This document shows, piece after piece, positions 8,352-16,403 of a stretch of 64,000 nucleotides of DNA; the first letter of the stretch is position 1, and each line of letters opens with the position of its first letter. Source of the DNA: Mycolicibacter arupensis (GTDB lineage: Bacteria; Actinomycetota; Actinomycetes; Mycobacteriales; Mycobacteriaceae). Below the pieces are notes generated by a model. It did not search any database, was not told the DNA's origin, and saw nothing but the letters and a program-made list of their open reading frames with translations. Location of the stretch: NCBI RefSeq assembly GCF_002086515.1, contig NZ_MVHH01000009.1, positions 50,920 to 114,919 of the forward strand. The letters run 5' to 3'. Position numbers and translations under genes: made by a program.

Positions 8352-9734
8352 GTGCCCGCCACACCCATCGCCACCACCAACCCGGCCACCGGCGAGACGG
8401 TCAAGACGTTCCCCGCCGCCAGCGACGCGGAAGTCGACGCCGCGATCGCCCGCGCGGCGCATCGCTTCCTCGAATACCGGCGCACCGATTTCGCGCAGCG
8501 CGCCCGGTGGATGCACGCCGCGGCTGATCTGTTGGAGTCCGAAGCCGATGACGTCGCCGCCCTGATGACGCTGGAGATGGGCAAGACCCTGGTCTCGGCC
8601 AAAGCCGAGGCGCTCAAGTGCGTCAAGGGCTTCCGCTTCTACGCCGACCACACTGCGACGCTGCTGGCCGACGAGGAGGCCGACGCGTCGAAGGTGAACG
8701 CGTCCCGGGCATTCGCCCGCTACCAGCCGCTCGGGGTGATCCTGGCGGTCATGCCGTGGAACTTCCCGCTGTGGCAGGCGGTGCGGTTCGCCGCACCTGC
8801 CCTGATGGCCGGCAACGTGGGACTGCTCAAGCACGCGTCGAACGTGCCTCAGACCGCCCTCTACCTCGCCGACGTGCTGGCCCGCGCGGGTTTTCCCGAC
8901 GGCTGCTTCCAGACCTTGCTGATCTCCTCGGGCGCCGTCGAGCGCGTCCTACGCGACCCCCGAGTGGCGGCGGCAACCCTGACCGGCAGCGAACCCGCCG
9001 GACGCTCGGTCGCCGCGATCGCCGGAGACGAGATCAAACCCACCGTGCTGGAGTTGGGCGGCAGCGACCCGTTCATCGTGATGCCCTCAGCCGACCTGGA
9101 CTCCGCGGTACGCACCGCCGTCACCGGGCGAGTGCAGAACAACGGCCAATCCTGCATCGCGGCAAAGCGATTCATCGTCCACACCGATATCTACGACGAG
9201 TTCGTCACCGCATTCGTCGCCCAGATGTCCGCGCTTCGGGTCGGCGATCCGACCGACCCGGACACCGATGTCGGGCCGCTGGCCACCGAAGGGGGCCGGG
9301 ACGAGGTCGCCCAGCAGGTCGATGCGGCGGCCGCCGGTGGCGCGGTGATCCGGTGCGGCGGCAAGCGGCTGAACCGGCCTGGCTGGTTCTATCCGCCCAC
9401 CGTGATCACCGACATCACCCGGGACATGCCGATCTTCACCGAAGAGGTCTTCGGCCCGGTGGCATCGGTGTACCGCGCCCGCGACATCGACGAGGCCATC
9501 GCGATCGCCAACGACAGCCCGTTCGGGCTGGGGTCCAACGCCTGGACCCGCGACGAGGCCGAGATCAGCCGCTTCGCCGAGGAGATCGAAGCCGGTCAGG
9601 TCTTCATCAACGGGATGACGGTGTCCTACCCGGAGTTGCCGTTCGGTGGCATCAAGCGTTCCGGATATGGCCGAGAGCTCTCGGCGCACGGGATCCGCGA
9701 GTTCTGCAACCTCAAGACGGTGTGGGTGGGCTGA
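8352..9734 (+). CDS. gabD1: Succinate-semialdehyde dehydrogenase GabD1
   Basis: A 460-residue NAD(P)-dependent aldehyde dehydrogenase that oxidises succinic semialdehyde to succinate. Visible motifs are PWNFPLWQAVRF and LKHASNVPQ (cofactor site), LELGGSDPF with the general-base Glu, and NNGQSCIAAKRF with the catalytic Cys. The GTG at 8352 is chosen because AGGAGG (8340-8345) lies 6 nt upstream and the protein then starts MPATPIATTNPATGE, matching the family; the frame is open further upstream but without support. The place beside aftD corresponds to Rv0234c. It links glutamate/GABA and the variant TCA route of mycobacteria to succinate. Confidence 0.92.
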   Translation: MPATPIATTNPATGETVKTFPAASDAEVDAAIARAAHRFLEYRRTDFAQRARWMHAAADLLESEADDVAALMTLEMGKTLVSAKAEALKCVKGFRFYADHTATLLADEEADASKVNASRAFARYQPLGVILAVMPWNFPLWQAVRFAAPALMAGNVGLLKHASNVPQTALYLADVLARAGFPDGCFQTLLISSGAVERVLRDPRVAAATLTGSEPAGRSVAAIAGDEIKPTVLELGGSDPFIVMPSADLDSAVRTAVTGRVQNNGQSCIAAKRFIVHTDIYDEFVTAFVAQMSALRVGDPTDPDTDVGPLATEGGRDEVAQQVDAAAAGGAVIRCGGKRLNRPGWFYPPTVITDITRDMPIFTEEVFGPVASVYRARDIDEAIAIANDSPFGLGSNAWTRDEAEISRFAEEIEAGQVFINGMTVSYPELPFGGIKRSGYGRELSAHGIREFCNLKTVWVG

Positions 9735-9743
9735 GGCCGGCGA

Positions 9744-10346
9744 TCAGCCCGCCGTGAGTTTCGCGGCAACGCCCACCACCCGGGTGGCCAGGTGGTCCAG
9801 TGCTGCCAGGGTGGCATCGTCGAGCGAATTCTGGTTGTCCGGCCCGGTGATGTGCCCCACGCCATAAGGGTTGCCGTCGGCGAACTTGATCGGGTCGGTG
9901 TAGCCCGGCGGCACCAGAATGCCCCCGAAGTGCATCAGGGACACATAGAGGTTCAACAGCGTGGCTTCCTGCCCACCGTGAGCGGTCTGACTCGAGGTGA
10001 ACCCGGCATAGACCTTGTCGGCGAGTTCGCCCTTGGCCCACAGCCCACCCAATCCATCGAGAAAATTGCGGAACTGCGCTGCGGGGGAACCGAACCGGGT
10101 GGGCGATCCGAAGATGACGGCGTCGGCCCAGACGATGTCGTCGCCGGTGGCCGCGGGCAGATCCTTGGTTGCCGCGTGGTTGGCGGTCCACGCCGGGTTT
10201 CCGGCGAAAGTCTCCGGATCGCGGGTCTCGGCGATGTGCCGCACCCGGACCTCCGCACCGGCCGCCTCGCCGGCCTGAGCCACCCGCTGCGCCATCGCGG
10301 TGCCGTGGCCGGTGGCCGAGTAGTAGATAACCGCCAACTTCGTCAT
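9744..10346 (-). CDS. wrbA: NAD(P)H:quinone oxidoreductase, WrbA type IV flavodoxin
   Basis: A 200-residue flavodoxin-fold protein. The FMN phosphate loop is YYSATGHGTAMA near the N-terminus, and the WrbA hallmarks GSPTRFGSPAAQFRNFLD and GGQEATLLNLY are present. WrbA enzymes reduce quinones by two electrons and so prevent semiquinone redox cycling. Of two ATGs, the second (10346, MTKLAVIYY) is preferred because AGGGAGA lies 7 nt upstream; the first is too close to it. It is the third gene of a minus-strand cluster after an LLM flavoenzyme and an FMN reductase, with a 29 bp gap, which suggests a redox-stress operon. Confidence 0.88.
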   Translation of the reverse strand: MTKLAVIYYSATGHGTAMAQRVAQAGEAAGAEVRVRHIAETRDPETFAGNPAWTANHAATKDLPAATGDDIVWADAVIFGSPTRFGSPAAQFRNFLDGLGGLWAKGELADKVYAGFTSSQTAHGGQEATLLNLYVSLMHFGGILVPPGYTDPIKFADGNPYGVGHITGPDNQNSLDDATLAALDHLATRVVGVAAKLTAG

Positions 10347-10375
10347 TGCCATCTCTCCCTTGTCAGTTGTGTCAG

Positions 10376-10975
10376 TCAGCGCGTGCCGGTCAGCAAGCCC
10401 TGAATCTCGGTCAGTTCATCGGCGAACTGGTCTGGGTGCGGCCGAGGACCGCTCACTCGCACCAGGCGGGCGAAATCTCTTGCTGCGCTGGCGATTCGCT
10501 CAGACAACGCCGCTCCGGATCGATCCGCTCCGAAGTCCGAAGTGGCGGCGTACACCCCGGTAGGCGAAACCAGGGCGTGCAGATAGCTGAACATCGGCCG
10601 CAGCGCATGGTCAAGCACCAAGGAGTGCCGCTCGGTTCCTCCGGTGGCAGCGATCAACACCGGCAGCCCGTCGAGGGTCTGCTCGGGAAGCACATCGAAG
10701 AACGACTTGAACAGTCCGCTGAATGTGGCATTGAACGTCGGCGTCACCGCGATCACTCCGTCACTGCCGGCGATGGCGTCGAACACCTCGGCCAGCTCCG
10801 GCGAGGCGAACCCAGTCACCAGCGCATCGGTGATCGCACGGGCCAGCCGGCGCAGTTCGATGACCTCAACGTCAGCCTCGCCGAGCTCGGCACCTACTGC
10901 CGTAGCGAGCCGGTCGACCAGCAGTCGGGTGGTCGACGGCTCACGCAGGCCGCCGCTGATGGCAACCACTCTCAT
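10376..10975 (-). CDS. NAD(P)H-dependent FMN reductase (CE1759/SsuE-like)
   Basis: 199 residues, flavodoxin-like FMN reductase fold. The N-terminal GGLREPSTTRLLVDRL is the FMN-phosphate loop, and TPTFNATFSGLFKSFFDVL and ATGGTERHSLVLDHALRPMF are typical of the SsuE/MsuE group that supplies reduced flavin to a partner monooxygenase. Its ATG overlaps the stop codon of the upstream LLM gene by 4 bp (ATGA, 10972-10975), so translation is coupled and the two are almost certainly a two-component monooxygenase. The oxygenated substrate is unknown. Confidence 0.87.
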   Translation of the reverse strand: MRVVAISGGLREPSTTRLLVDRLATAVGAELGEADVEVIELRRLARAITDALVTGFASPELAEVFDAIAGSDGVIAVTPTFNATFSGLFKSFFDVLPEQTLDGLPVLIAATGGTERHSLVLDHALRPMFSYLHALVSPTGVYAATSDFGADRSGAALSERIASAARDFARLVRVSGPRPHPDQFADELTEIQGLLTGTR

Positions 10976-12084
10976 GATGCCTCCTGAATCTGTGGTTGCC
11001 GCGCCGCGGCGACCAGGGACTGATGCGTGGGCGCACCGGGAACATGCGCGGGCCGACCGACGGCGAATTCCTTGCGCAACACCGGAATGACATGCTCGCC
11101 CAGCAGATCGAGCTGCTCCAGAACGGTCTTGAGCGGCAGGCCTGCATGATCCAGCAGGAACAGCTGGCGTTGGTAGTCACCGACATAGTCCCGGAAGCTC
11201 AAGGTCTTGTCGATCACCTGCTGGGGCGACCCGACCGTCAGCGGCGTCTGGGCACTGAACTCCTCCAGGCTAGGGCCGTGCCCGTAGACCGGGGCATTGT
11301 CGAAGTACGGCCGGAATTCATTCACGGCGTCTTGACTGTTGGGCCGCAGGAACACCTGGCCGCCCAGGCCCACGATCGCCTGGTCGGCACCTCCGTGGCC
11401 GTAGTGCTCGAAGCGCTGACGGTAGAGCTGCACCATCGCCTTGGTGTGTGATGGCGGCCAGAAGATGTGGTTTGCGAAGAACCCATCACCGTAATGTGCT
11501 GCCAGTTCTGCGATTTCGGGACTGCGAATCGACCCGTGCCAGACGAACGGCGGAACTGAATCCAGCGGACGCGGCGCCAGGGTGAACCCCCGCAGCGGGG
11601 TGCGGTACTGCCCGCTCCAGTCGACGACGTCCTCGCGCCACAGCCGGCGCAGCAGCTGGTAATTCTCCACCGTCAGCGGCAGCGCGGCGCGGATGTCCTT
11701 GCCGAACCAGGGATAGACGGGGCCGGTGTTGCCGCGCCCCAACATCAGGTCCACTCGTCCGTCGGCGAGATGCTGCAGCACGCTGTAGTCCTCGGCGATC
11801 TTCACCGGGTCGTTGGTGGTGATCAGCGTGGTGGAGGTGGTCAGTTCGATCCGCTCGGTCTGCGCCGCGATGTAGCCCAGCAGGGTCGTCGGCGACGACG
11901 GCACGAACGGCGGGTTGTGGTGCTCGCCGGTGGCGAAGACGTCTAGGCCCACCTCTTCGGCCTTCTTGGCGATCGTGACGGTCGCCTTGATCCGTTCGGC
12001 TTCGGTCGGCACGCGACCAGTGGTGGGGTCGACGGTGACGTCACCGACGGTGAAGATGCCGAACTGCATACCGGTGCTCGTCAC
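10972..12084 (-). CDS. LLM-class (luciferase-like) flavin-dependent monooxygenase, CE1758 family
   Basis: 370 residues with the bacterial luciferase TIM-barrel pattern: early FATGEHHNPPFVPSSPT, then STTLITTNDPVKIAEDYSVLQHLADGRVDLMLGRG. Such enzymes use reduced FMN and oxygen to hydroxylate or cleave small organic substrates. The GTG at 12084 is preferred, with AAGGAGG 7 nt upstream; an ATG five codons in is the alternative. It is the first gene of the LLM-FMN reductase-WrbA operon and is divergent from a MarR gene. A TACAGT -10 and a MarR-type palindrome lie directly upstream. Confidence 0.88.
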   Translation of the reverse strand: MTSTGMQFGIFTVGDVTVDPTTGRVPTEAERIKATVTIAKKAEEVGLDVFATGEHHNPPFVPSSPTTLLGYIAAQTERIELTTSTTLITTNDPVKIAEDYSVLQHLADGRVDLMLGRGNTGPVYPWFGKDIRAALPLTVENYQLLRRLWREDVVDWSGQYRTPLRGFTLAPRPLDSVPPFVWHGSIRSPEIAELAAHYGDGFFANHIFWPPSHTKAMVQLYRQRFEHYGHGGADQAIVGLGGQVFLRPNSQDAVNEFRPYFDNAPVYGHGPSLEEFSAQTPLTVGSPQQVIDKTLSFRDYVGDYQRQLFLLDHAGLPLKTVLEQLDLLGEHVIPVLRKEFAVGRPAHVPGAPTHQSLVAAARQPQIQEAS

Positions 12085-12113
12085 GGCGGGGCCTCCTTGG
12101 CTCGTTGCTGATC

Positions 12114-12119
12114 ACTGTA
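12114..12119 (-). promoter_or_regulatory. -10 element (TACAGT) of the LLM flavoenzyme operon
   Basis: TACAGT reads on the minus strand 30-35 bp before the GTG start. A strong Shine-Dalgarno sequence sits between, so this transcript has a leader. The -35 zone coincides with the palindrome at 12125-12142. Confidence 0.5.
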
Positions 12120-12124
12120 GCTGA

Positions 12125-12142
12125 TAGTTGCTAACGCAACTA
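12125..12142. promoter_or_regulatory. Palindromic MarR-type operator
   Basis: TAGTTGC-TAAC-GCAACTA: perfect 7 bp arms with a 4 bp spacer, placed over the -35 region of the minus-strand redox operon and about 85 bp before the MarR gene. Length, AT-containing arms and position are typical of MarR-family operators. Confidence 0.65.
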
Positions 12143-12169
12143 CTTTGTCCGGCATTCCCGACGGTATGC

Positions 12170-12183
12170 CCTGTTTAAACAGG
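12170..12183. promoter_or_regulatory. Perfect 14 bp palindrome before marR
   Basis: CCTGTTTAAACAGG has no spacer and lies about 45 bp before the MarR ATG, near the expected -35 of its promoter. It differs in sequence from the 12125-12142 site, so it may bind another factor. Confidence 0.45.
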
Positions 12184-12215
12184 TGACGCGCCTGGCAGAT
12201 CGACACGTCGTCAAC

Positions 12216-12221
12216 TATATT
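12216..12221 (+). promoter_or_regulatory. -10 element of a leaderless marR transcript
   Basis: TATATT ends 6 nt before the ATG at 12228, so transcription is expected to begin at or next to the start codon. No Shine-Dalgarno sequence is visible. Confidence 0.55.
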
Positions 12222-12227
12222 TAGGGC

Positions 12228-12683
12228 ATGGCGACCCAATGGCTCAGCGAGGAGGAGCAGCGGATGTGGCGCGGTTACCTCGACAGCACACGACTGCTGC
12301 TGCGCAGCCTGGACCGGCAACTGTCCGCCGACGCAGGCATCAGCCTGGCCGATTTCGAGATCCTGGCACTGCTGTCGGAGGCTCCGGCGCACCGACTGCG
12401 AATGAACGAGTTGGCCGATATGACCGTGACCACGCGCAGCGGTGTCACCCGCGCGGTCAAGCGATTGACCGATGCCGGCTGGGTCCAGCAGGTCAGGTGC
12501 GAGCAGGACAAGCGCGGCTTGTTCGCCGAGCTCACCGGATCGGGCGCCGACAAGCTGCGGGCAGCCGCGCCCGGACATGTGCACGCGGTGCGTGCGGGCC
12601 TGTTCGATTCACTGAGTCCCCGCGAAGTGGAGTTGTTCACCCACTCCTACGCGCGAATCCGCGACAACCTGTTGGAGCACTAG
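12228..12683 (+). CDS. MarR-family transcriptional regulator
   Basis: 151 residues with a winged helix-turn-helix: ISLADFEILALLSEAP, LRMNELADMTVTTRSGVTRAVKRL (recognition helix) and the wing containing EQDKRGLFAELTGSG. N- and C-terminal helices should form the dimer. It is divergent from the LLM-FMN reductase-WrbA operon, with two palindromes between the genes, so it most likely represses that operon and releases it in response to a small ligand, plausibly a quinone or phenolic compound given the enzymes controlled. No Cys is seen in the protein, so thiol sensing is unlikely. Confidence 0.9.
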   Translation: MATQWLSEEEQRMWRGYLDSTRLLLRSLDRQLSADAGISLADFEILALLSEAPAHRLRMNELADMTVTTRSGVTRAVKRLTDAGWVQQVRCEQDKRGLFAELTGSGADKLRAAAPGHVHAVRAGLFDSLSPREVELFTHSYARIRDNLLEH

Positions 12684-12724
12684 GCGATTCTCTGCGAACG
12701 CGACCGGCCGTCGGGGATGCTCCC

Positions 12725-12730
12725 TACGAT
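12725..12730 (+). promoter_or_regulatory. -10 element of a leaderless php transcript
   Basis: TACGAT ends 6 nt before the ATG at 12737, with no Shine-Dalgarno sequence between. Confidence 0.5.
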
Positions 12731-12736
12731 CGGGCC

Positions 12737-13714
12737 ATGTCGCAATGCCATACCGCGCGCGGGCCGATCGACACCGCAGATCTGGGCGTGACCCTGATGC
12801 ACGAACACGTGTTCATCATGACCACCGAGATCGCCCAGAACTATCCGGAGGCCTGGGGCGACGAGGATGCCCGGGTGGCCGATGCGATCACCCGGCTCAA
12901 CGAGTTGAAGGCCGCCGGAGTCGACACGATTGTCGACCTGACGGTGATCGGGCTGGGCCGCTACATTCCCCGGATCGCCCGGGTGGCGGCGGGTACCGCA
13001 CTCAACATCGTGGTCGCCACCGGCATCTACACCTACAACGATGTGCCGTTCTTCTATCACTATCGCGGCCCCGGCACCCTGCTGGACGGCCCAGAGATCA
13101 TGGCCGACATGTTCGTTCGCGACATCGAGTCCGGCATCGCAGACACGGGGATCAAAGCGGGAATCCTCAAGTGCGCCACCGACGAACCCGGCGTGACTCC
13201 CGGGGTGGAGCGGGTGCTGCGCGCGGTGGCGCAAGCCCATCGCCGCACCGGGGCCCCGATATCCACCCACACCCACGCCGGCTCCCGCCGCGGCCTCGAG
13301 CAACAGCGCATCTTCGAAGAAGAAGGGGTGGACCTGTCCCGGGTGGTGATCGGGCACTCCGGGGACAGTACCGACCTGGGCTACCTGGAGGAGCTGATCG
13401 CGGCCGGCTCCTATCTGGGCATGGACCGATTCGGCATCGACGCGATCCTGCCGTTCGAGGACCGCGTCAACACGGTGGCGCAGCTCTGCGAACGCGGCCA
13501 CGCCGACAAGATGGTGCTCTCCCACGACGCAAACTGCTACTTCGATGCGTTACCAGGCGAACTGAGTTCGGTGACCGCCCCGAACTGGCACTATCTGCAT
13601 ATCCACAACGACGTCATCCCCGCCCTTCGCCAACGTGGCGTCACCGAAGCGCAGCTGCACACCATGCTGGTCGACAACCCGCGCAGAATACTGGCGCACA
13701 ACGGCGGCTACTGA
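12737..13714 (+). CDS. php: Phosphotriesterase-like metal-dependent lactonase/hydrolase
   Basis: 325 residues, PTE family TIM barrel with a binuclear metal centre. The ligands can be read in order: LMHEHVF (first His pair), AGILKCATDE (carbamylated Lys), THTHAGS and IGHSGD (His ligands), and LSHDANCY (Asp). Relatives such as Mycobacterium PPH/Rv0230c hydrolyse lactones, including acyl-homoserine lactones, and weakly phosphotriesters. The ATG at 12737 gives a 325-residue product, close to Rv0230c (326); an upstream open frame is ignored. It follows the marR gene by 53 bp and has its own -10 element. Confidence 0.92.
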   Translation: MSQCHTARGPIDTADLGVTLMHEHVFIMTTEIAQNYPEAWGDEDARVADAITRLNELKAAGVDTIVDLTVIGLGRYIPRIARVAAGTALNIVVATGIYTYNDVPFFYHYRGPGTLLDGPEIMADMFVRDIESGIADTGIKAGILKCATDEPGVTPGVERVLRAVAQAHRRTGAPISTHTHAGSRRGLEQQRIFEEEGVDLSRVVIGHSGDSTDLGYLEELIAAGSYLGMDRFGIDAILPFEDRVNTVAQLCERGHADKMVLSHDANCYFDALPGELSSVTAPNWHYLHIHNDVIPALRQRGVTEAQLHTMLVDNPRRILAHNGGY

Positions 13715-13724
13715 CCCCTCGCCG

Positions 13725-14327
13725 TCACCGCACCGGGGTGCCGGCACGCAACGCCAGCGACCCGGCCAGCGCGTGCAGCCGCTCGCGGGTGGCGGCGGCA
13801 GGATCGCGGAGCCGCAACTGCAGGAGTTCGCGCGCGGCCGCCTGCAGCACCCGGGCGGTGTAGTCGGCGTCGGGTTGGTCGGGGTAGCTGCGTAGCAACT
13901 CACTGACCAAGTAGGCGTGCACGATCTCTTGGGCCTGCCCAAGTCGCTGGTGCAGTTCCGGCGGCGCGCCTTGGGGCGGGAACAGGAAGAGTCGCCAGGT
14001 CGCGGGATGCGCATCGGCGGCCTTGATCACGCTGTCGAATCTGTCGACCAGGTCGTCATCCCCGCCGGAATCCGCCCCCGCGGCGATCACCTCGGCGAAC
14101 TGGGCGCCCGCCCGAGCGATTTCGCGATCGATCAGGGCGACGAAGAGGCCCGCCGGGTCGCCGAACTGCTGATAGATCAGGGAGCGGTTGATCCCCGCCT
14201 CGCCCGCTATCCGATTCGGGGTGGCCGCGTGGAAACCCTCGGCATCCACGATCGCGTGGGTGACGTCGAGAATCTGACGCCGCCGGGCCTCGGCGGTCAA
14301 ACGCCGCCGCGACTGCCCTGAAGACAT
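13725..14327 (-). CDS. TetR-family regulator of the first DUF2236 gene
   Basis: 200 residues. The N-terminal HTH is AEARRRQILDVTHAIVDAEG through IAGEAGINRSLIYQQFGDPAG; the rest is a variable helical ligand domain with a Pro-rich turn near FPPQGAPPEL. The ATG at 14327 is chosen because TAGGAT (14335-14340) lies 7 nt upstream, as in the other leaderless genes of the window; ATG 14336 and a TTG at 14348 are alternatives. It is divergent from a DUF2236 oxygenase gene across a gap holding a 9 bp inverted repeat, so it probably represses that gene and itself. It is not similar to the TetR at 15733-16335. Confidence 0.85.
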   Translation of the reverse strand: MSSGQSRRRLTAEARRRQILDVTHAIVDAEGFHAATPNRIAGEAGINRSLIYQQFGDPAGLFVALIDREIARAGAQFAEVIAAGADSGGDDDLVDRFDSVIKAADAHPATWRLFLFPPQGAPPELHQRLGQAQEIVHAYLVSELLRSYPDQPDADYTARVLQAAARELLQLRLRDPAAATRERLHALAGSLALRAGTPVR

Positions 14328-14334
14328 GGTTGAC

Positions 14335-14340
14335 ATCCTA
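14335..14340 (-). promoter_or_regulatory. -10 element of a leaderless TetR transcript
   Basis: TAGGAT on the minus strand ends 7 nt before the ATG at 14327 and overlaps the left arm of the adjacent inverted repeat, which fits autorepression. Confidence 0.5.
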
Positions 14341-14382
14341 ACTAACAATCTGTTACTTGTGTCACTTACAATGTGTTAGTTA
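14339..14382. promoter_or_regulatory. 9 bp inverted repeat between TetR and DUF2236 genes
   Basis: TAACTAACA at 14339-14347 is the exact reverse complement of TGTTAGTTA at 14374-14382, with a 26 bp spacer that itself is partly symmetric (TGTTAC...CTTACA). The arms overlap the TetR -10 element on one side and lie just before the oxygenase ribosome site on the other. Probable TetR operator. Confidence 0.6.
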
Positions 14383-14396
14383 TCTGGAGACTCGCG

Positions 14397-15725
14397 ATGC
14401 CGACGTACTACCCCGAGCTGGCCCACCGTGTGCGCAGTCAGCGCGAATTGCAGCCGAGTCTCTACGGCGACATCGACTTCGAGAAGCAGCCCTTCCGCAC
14501 CACCACCGATCCAGCTGACCAGTCCTCACTCCCGGAGTGGGTCGCCGATCGAGCTCCCTACCTGACCGATGAACGGGCCGTCGAGCTGATCTGCACCGCG
14601 ACCCTGCTGGGCGACGTGGTGGCAGACCCCTACGCGAGCCTGATGTCCGAATACAGCGTCTCTGCCCTGATCGGCATGCTTCAGTCGGCGTGCCGGAACG
14701 GCATCGATGCGGTCGCCGACGCACCGCCGGAGTTGGTGGCATTCATCGCCGACATGGAGACGACACCGCCGTGGCTGGACATGGAGCTGGTGCGTGAGGG
14801 CGCTCGGCACTCGCGAGTCCCGGCGGCCCTGATCGCGCCGTTCGTCACCCGGGGCGCGTTCATCGCCACCTTCGTCAACACCTACGCTGCGCTGCCGATG
14901 GCCCTGACCGGCGCCTTGTCCGGTCGCCGCTCGGCGCGTCGGGTCAACGAGACCGCCAGCTTCTTCGCCGTGACCACGCTGCCCGGAGCCTTGGAGCGCC
15001 ACGGCCCCGGCTTCGAAGCGGCCGCCATGGTGCGCCTGATGCACTCGATGGTGCGCTACAACGCGCTCAAACGCTCGGAGAAGTGGGATGCCGACGTCTA
15101 CGGCATTCCGGTGCCGCAGGTCGACCAGATGCCGGCCGGCATGATCAATCTCTACCTGCTGGCCACCGACGCCCAGCGCGCCGGGCGCACCGAATTCACC
15201 CCACGTGAGCGCGCCGTGGTCGAATTCACCCGCTACCGGGCGTTTCTTCTGGGCCTGCCCGAGGAGCTGCTGCCCACCACCGCGGGCGAGATCATCCACC
15301 TTTTCCACACCCGGGCGGCGCTGCTGCGCGACGACTTCGACGACGCCACCTGCGGGGAGATGGTGCGCTCGACCATGGCCGCCTACCTGCGACCGGTCGA
15401 CACCCGGTGGGAACGTATCGCCGATGCGGTCGAGAAGAGCTACAGCAAGACAGCATTCACCAAGGCGTTCTGCAACGGCGACCGCGCGGCCGCCAAGACC
15501 AAGGGCGTCTCGATAGGCCTGGGCGACTACCTGCGCGTCGGTATCACGGCACCGTTCATCATCGGGCGTCTGATGGTTGTGCGGTGGGCCAACCGGGTCC
15601 CTGCGCTGCGTCAGATGACCGACGACTACATGGTGCGGCTCGTCAAACTGCGGCTGAAGACCTACGGCAAGCCCGAATTCACCAGCGACGCAAACGACTA
15701 CACGCCCGCAGGTCAGCTGGCCTGA
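14397..15725 (+). CDS. DUF2236 oxygenase, MpaB / latex-clearing-protein type (copy 1)
   Basis: 442 residues. The family (MpaB/MpaB', rubber oxygenase Lcp) consists of b-type heme proteins that cleave C=C bonds with oxygen. The conserved core FEAAAMVRLMHSMVRYNALK contains His216, the likely heme ligand by comparison with Lcp; RVNETASFFAVTTLPGALE precedes it. The ATG at 14397 is set by GGAG 8 nt upstream and by the identical start (MPTxYPEL) of copy 2. It is divergent from its own TetR gene. No signal peptide is seen, so it should act in the cytoplasm. The substrate is unknown; an unsaturated lipid or isoprenoid is only inference. Confidence 0.82.
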   Translation: MPTYYPELAHRVRSQRELQPSLYGDIDFEKQPFRTTTDPADQSSLPEWVADRAPYLTDERAVELICTATLLGDVVADPYASLMSEYSVSALIGMLQSACRNGIDAVADAPPELVAFIADMETTPPWLDMELVREGARHSRVPAALIAPFVTRGAFIATFVNTYAALPMALTGALSGRRSARRVNETASFFAVTTLPGALERHGPGFEAAAMVRLMHSMVRYNALKRSEKWDADVYGIPVPQVDQMPAGMINLYLLATDAQRAGRTEFTPRERAVVEFTRYRAFLLGLPEELLPTTAGEIIHLFHTRAALLRDDFDDATCGEMVRSTMAAYLRPVDTRWERIADAVEKSYSKTAFTKAFCNGDRAAAKTKGVSIGLGDYLRVGITAPFIIGRLMVVRWANRVPALRQMTDDYMVRLVKLRLKTYGKPEFTSDANDYTPAGQLA

Positions 15726-15732
15726 CGCACCG

Positions 15733-16335
15733 TCACCAGACCAGGCGGGCGAGGTAGGTCTGCGCGTACTCGCGGACGGCGGCGGTGTCGTTGATGTCGA
15801 GGACCCCCGCCCGGTTAGTCAGCAGCGATCCCACCAGGCGCACCAGGATCTCCGCTGCGGGCAGAACCGTGTCGTCGGGCATGGTCACGCCGCACAACCG
15901 CAGCGTCGCGGCAACCAGGTGACTGGCACGCAGCAGTGCCTTCTCACCGCTGGGCGTGTTGATGCCGACAAGCAGTTCCGGCTCGGTTTCGATGATGGCG
16001 GTCGCCAGCGGGCTCTCGGTGATGCGGCGCATGGCCAGGGTGAAGCACTCCACGATGGCGCCCGCGGCATCCTGCGCCCGGGCGGCCTGTGCCAGCTCGA
16101 GGAAGAGGGCCTGGGTGTCGGTCTCCACGAGCTGCTCGAACAGCGCTTCCTTGGTGGGGAAGTGCCGGTACAACGTTCGCCGGCTCACGCCGGCACGCTG
16201 GGCGACGGCATCGATGTTGGCTCGGCGAAAAGCATGCCGCGCGAACTCCACGCGGGCGGCGTCGAGGATGGCGCCCGCCGTGCCACTCATGGGCTCACCG
16301 ACATTGACTGCTGCCGGTCCGGCCATGTCGTTCAT
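15733..16335 (-). CDS. TetR-family regulator of the second DUF2236 gene
   Basis: 200 residues with HTH AGAILDAARVEFARHAFRR through VAQRAGVSRRTLYRHFPTKEAL. The open frame extends upstream to 16473, but that part overlaps the palindrome and the neighbouring gene, so the ATG at 16335 (MNDMAGP) is preferred; ATG 16326 is possible. It converges with copy 1 of the oxygenase (7 bp between stop codons) and diverges from copy 2. It should bind the 10 bp inverted repeat at 16403-16428. Its ligand domain is unrelated by eye to that of the TetR at 13725-14327, although the oxygenases they face are close paralogues. Confidence 0.85.
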   Translation of the reverse strand: MNDMAGPAAVNVGEPMSGTAGAILDAARVEFARHAFRRANIDAVAQRAGVSRRTLYRHFPTKEALFEQLVETDTQALFLELAQAARAQDAAGAIVECFTLAMRRITESPLATAIIETEPELLVGINTPSGEKALLRASHLVAATLRLCGVTMPDDTVLPAAEILVRLVGSLLTNRAGVLDINDTAAVREYAQTYLARLVW

Positions 16336-16397
16336 CCTGTCATGTTGCGGTTGAGCTGGGCCGACGCGCAGACCGCGGCCGGCTCGCACCCACGTGT

Positions 16398-16403
16398 TAT
16401 CGT
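16398..16403 (+). promoter_or_regulatory. -10-like element (TATCGT) of the copy 2 oxygenase gene
   Basis: TATCGT immediately precedes and touches the inverted repeat at 16403-16428, which would then cover the transcription start. About 60 nt of leader with GGAGG follows before the ATG. Confidence 0.35.

Noticed and set aside
12125..12142. Reading TAGTTGC-TAAC-GCAACTA as a KstR site
   Set aside because: It lacks the AAC-nn-GTT core; its arms and place fit a MarR operator instead.
12239..12736. Upstream extension of the php frame through marR
   Set aside because: Arg/Gly-rich residues without family similarity; the ATG at 12737 gives the family length and has its own -10 element.
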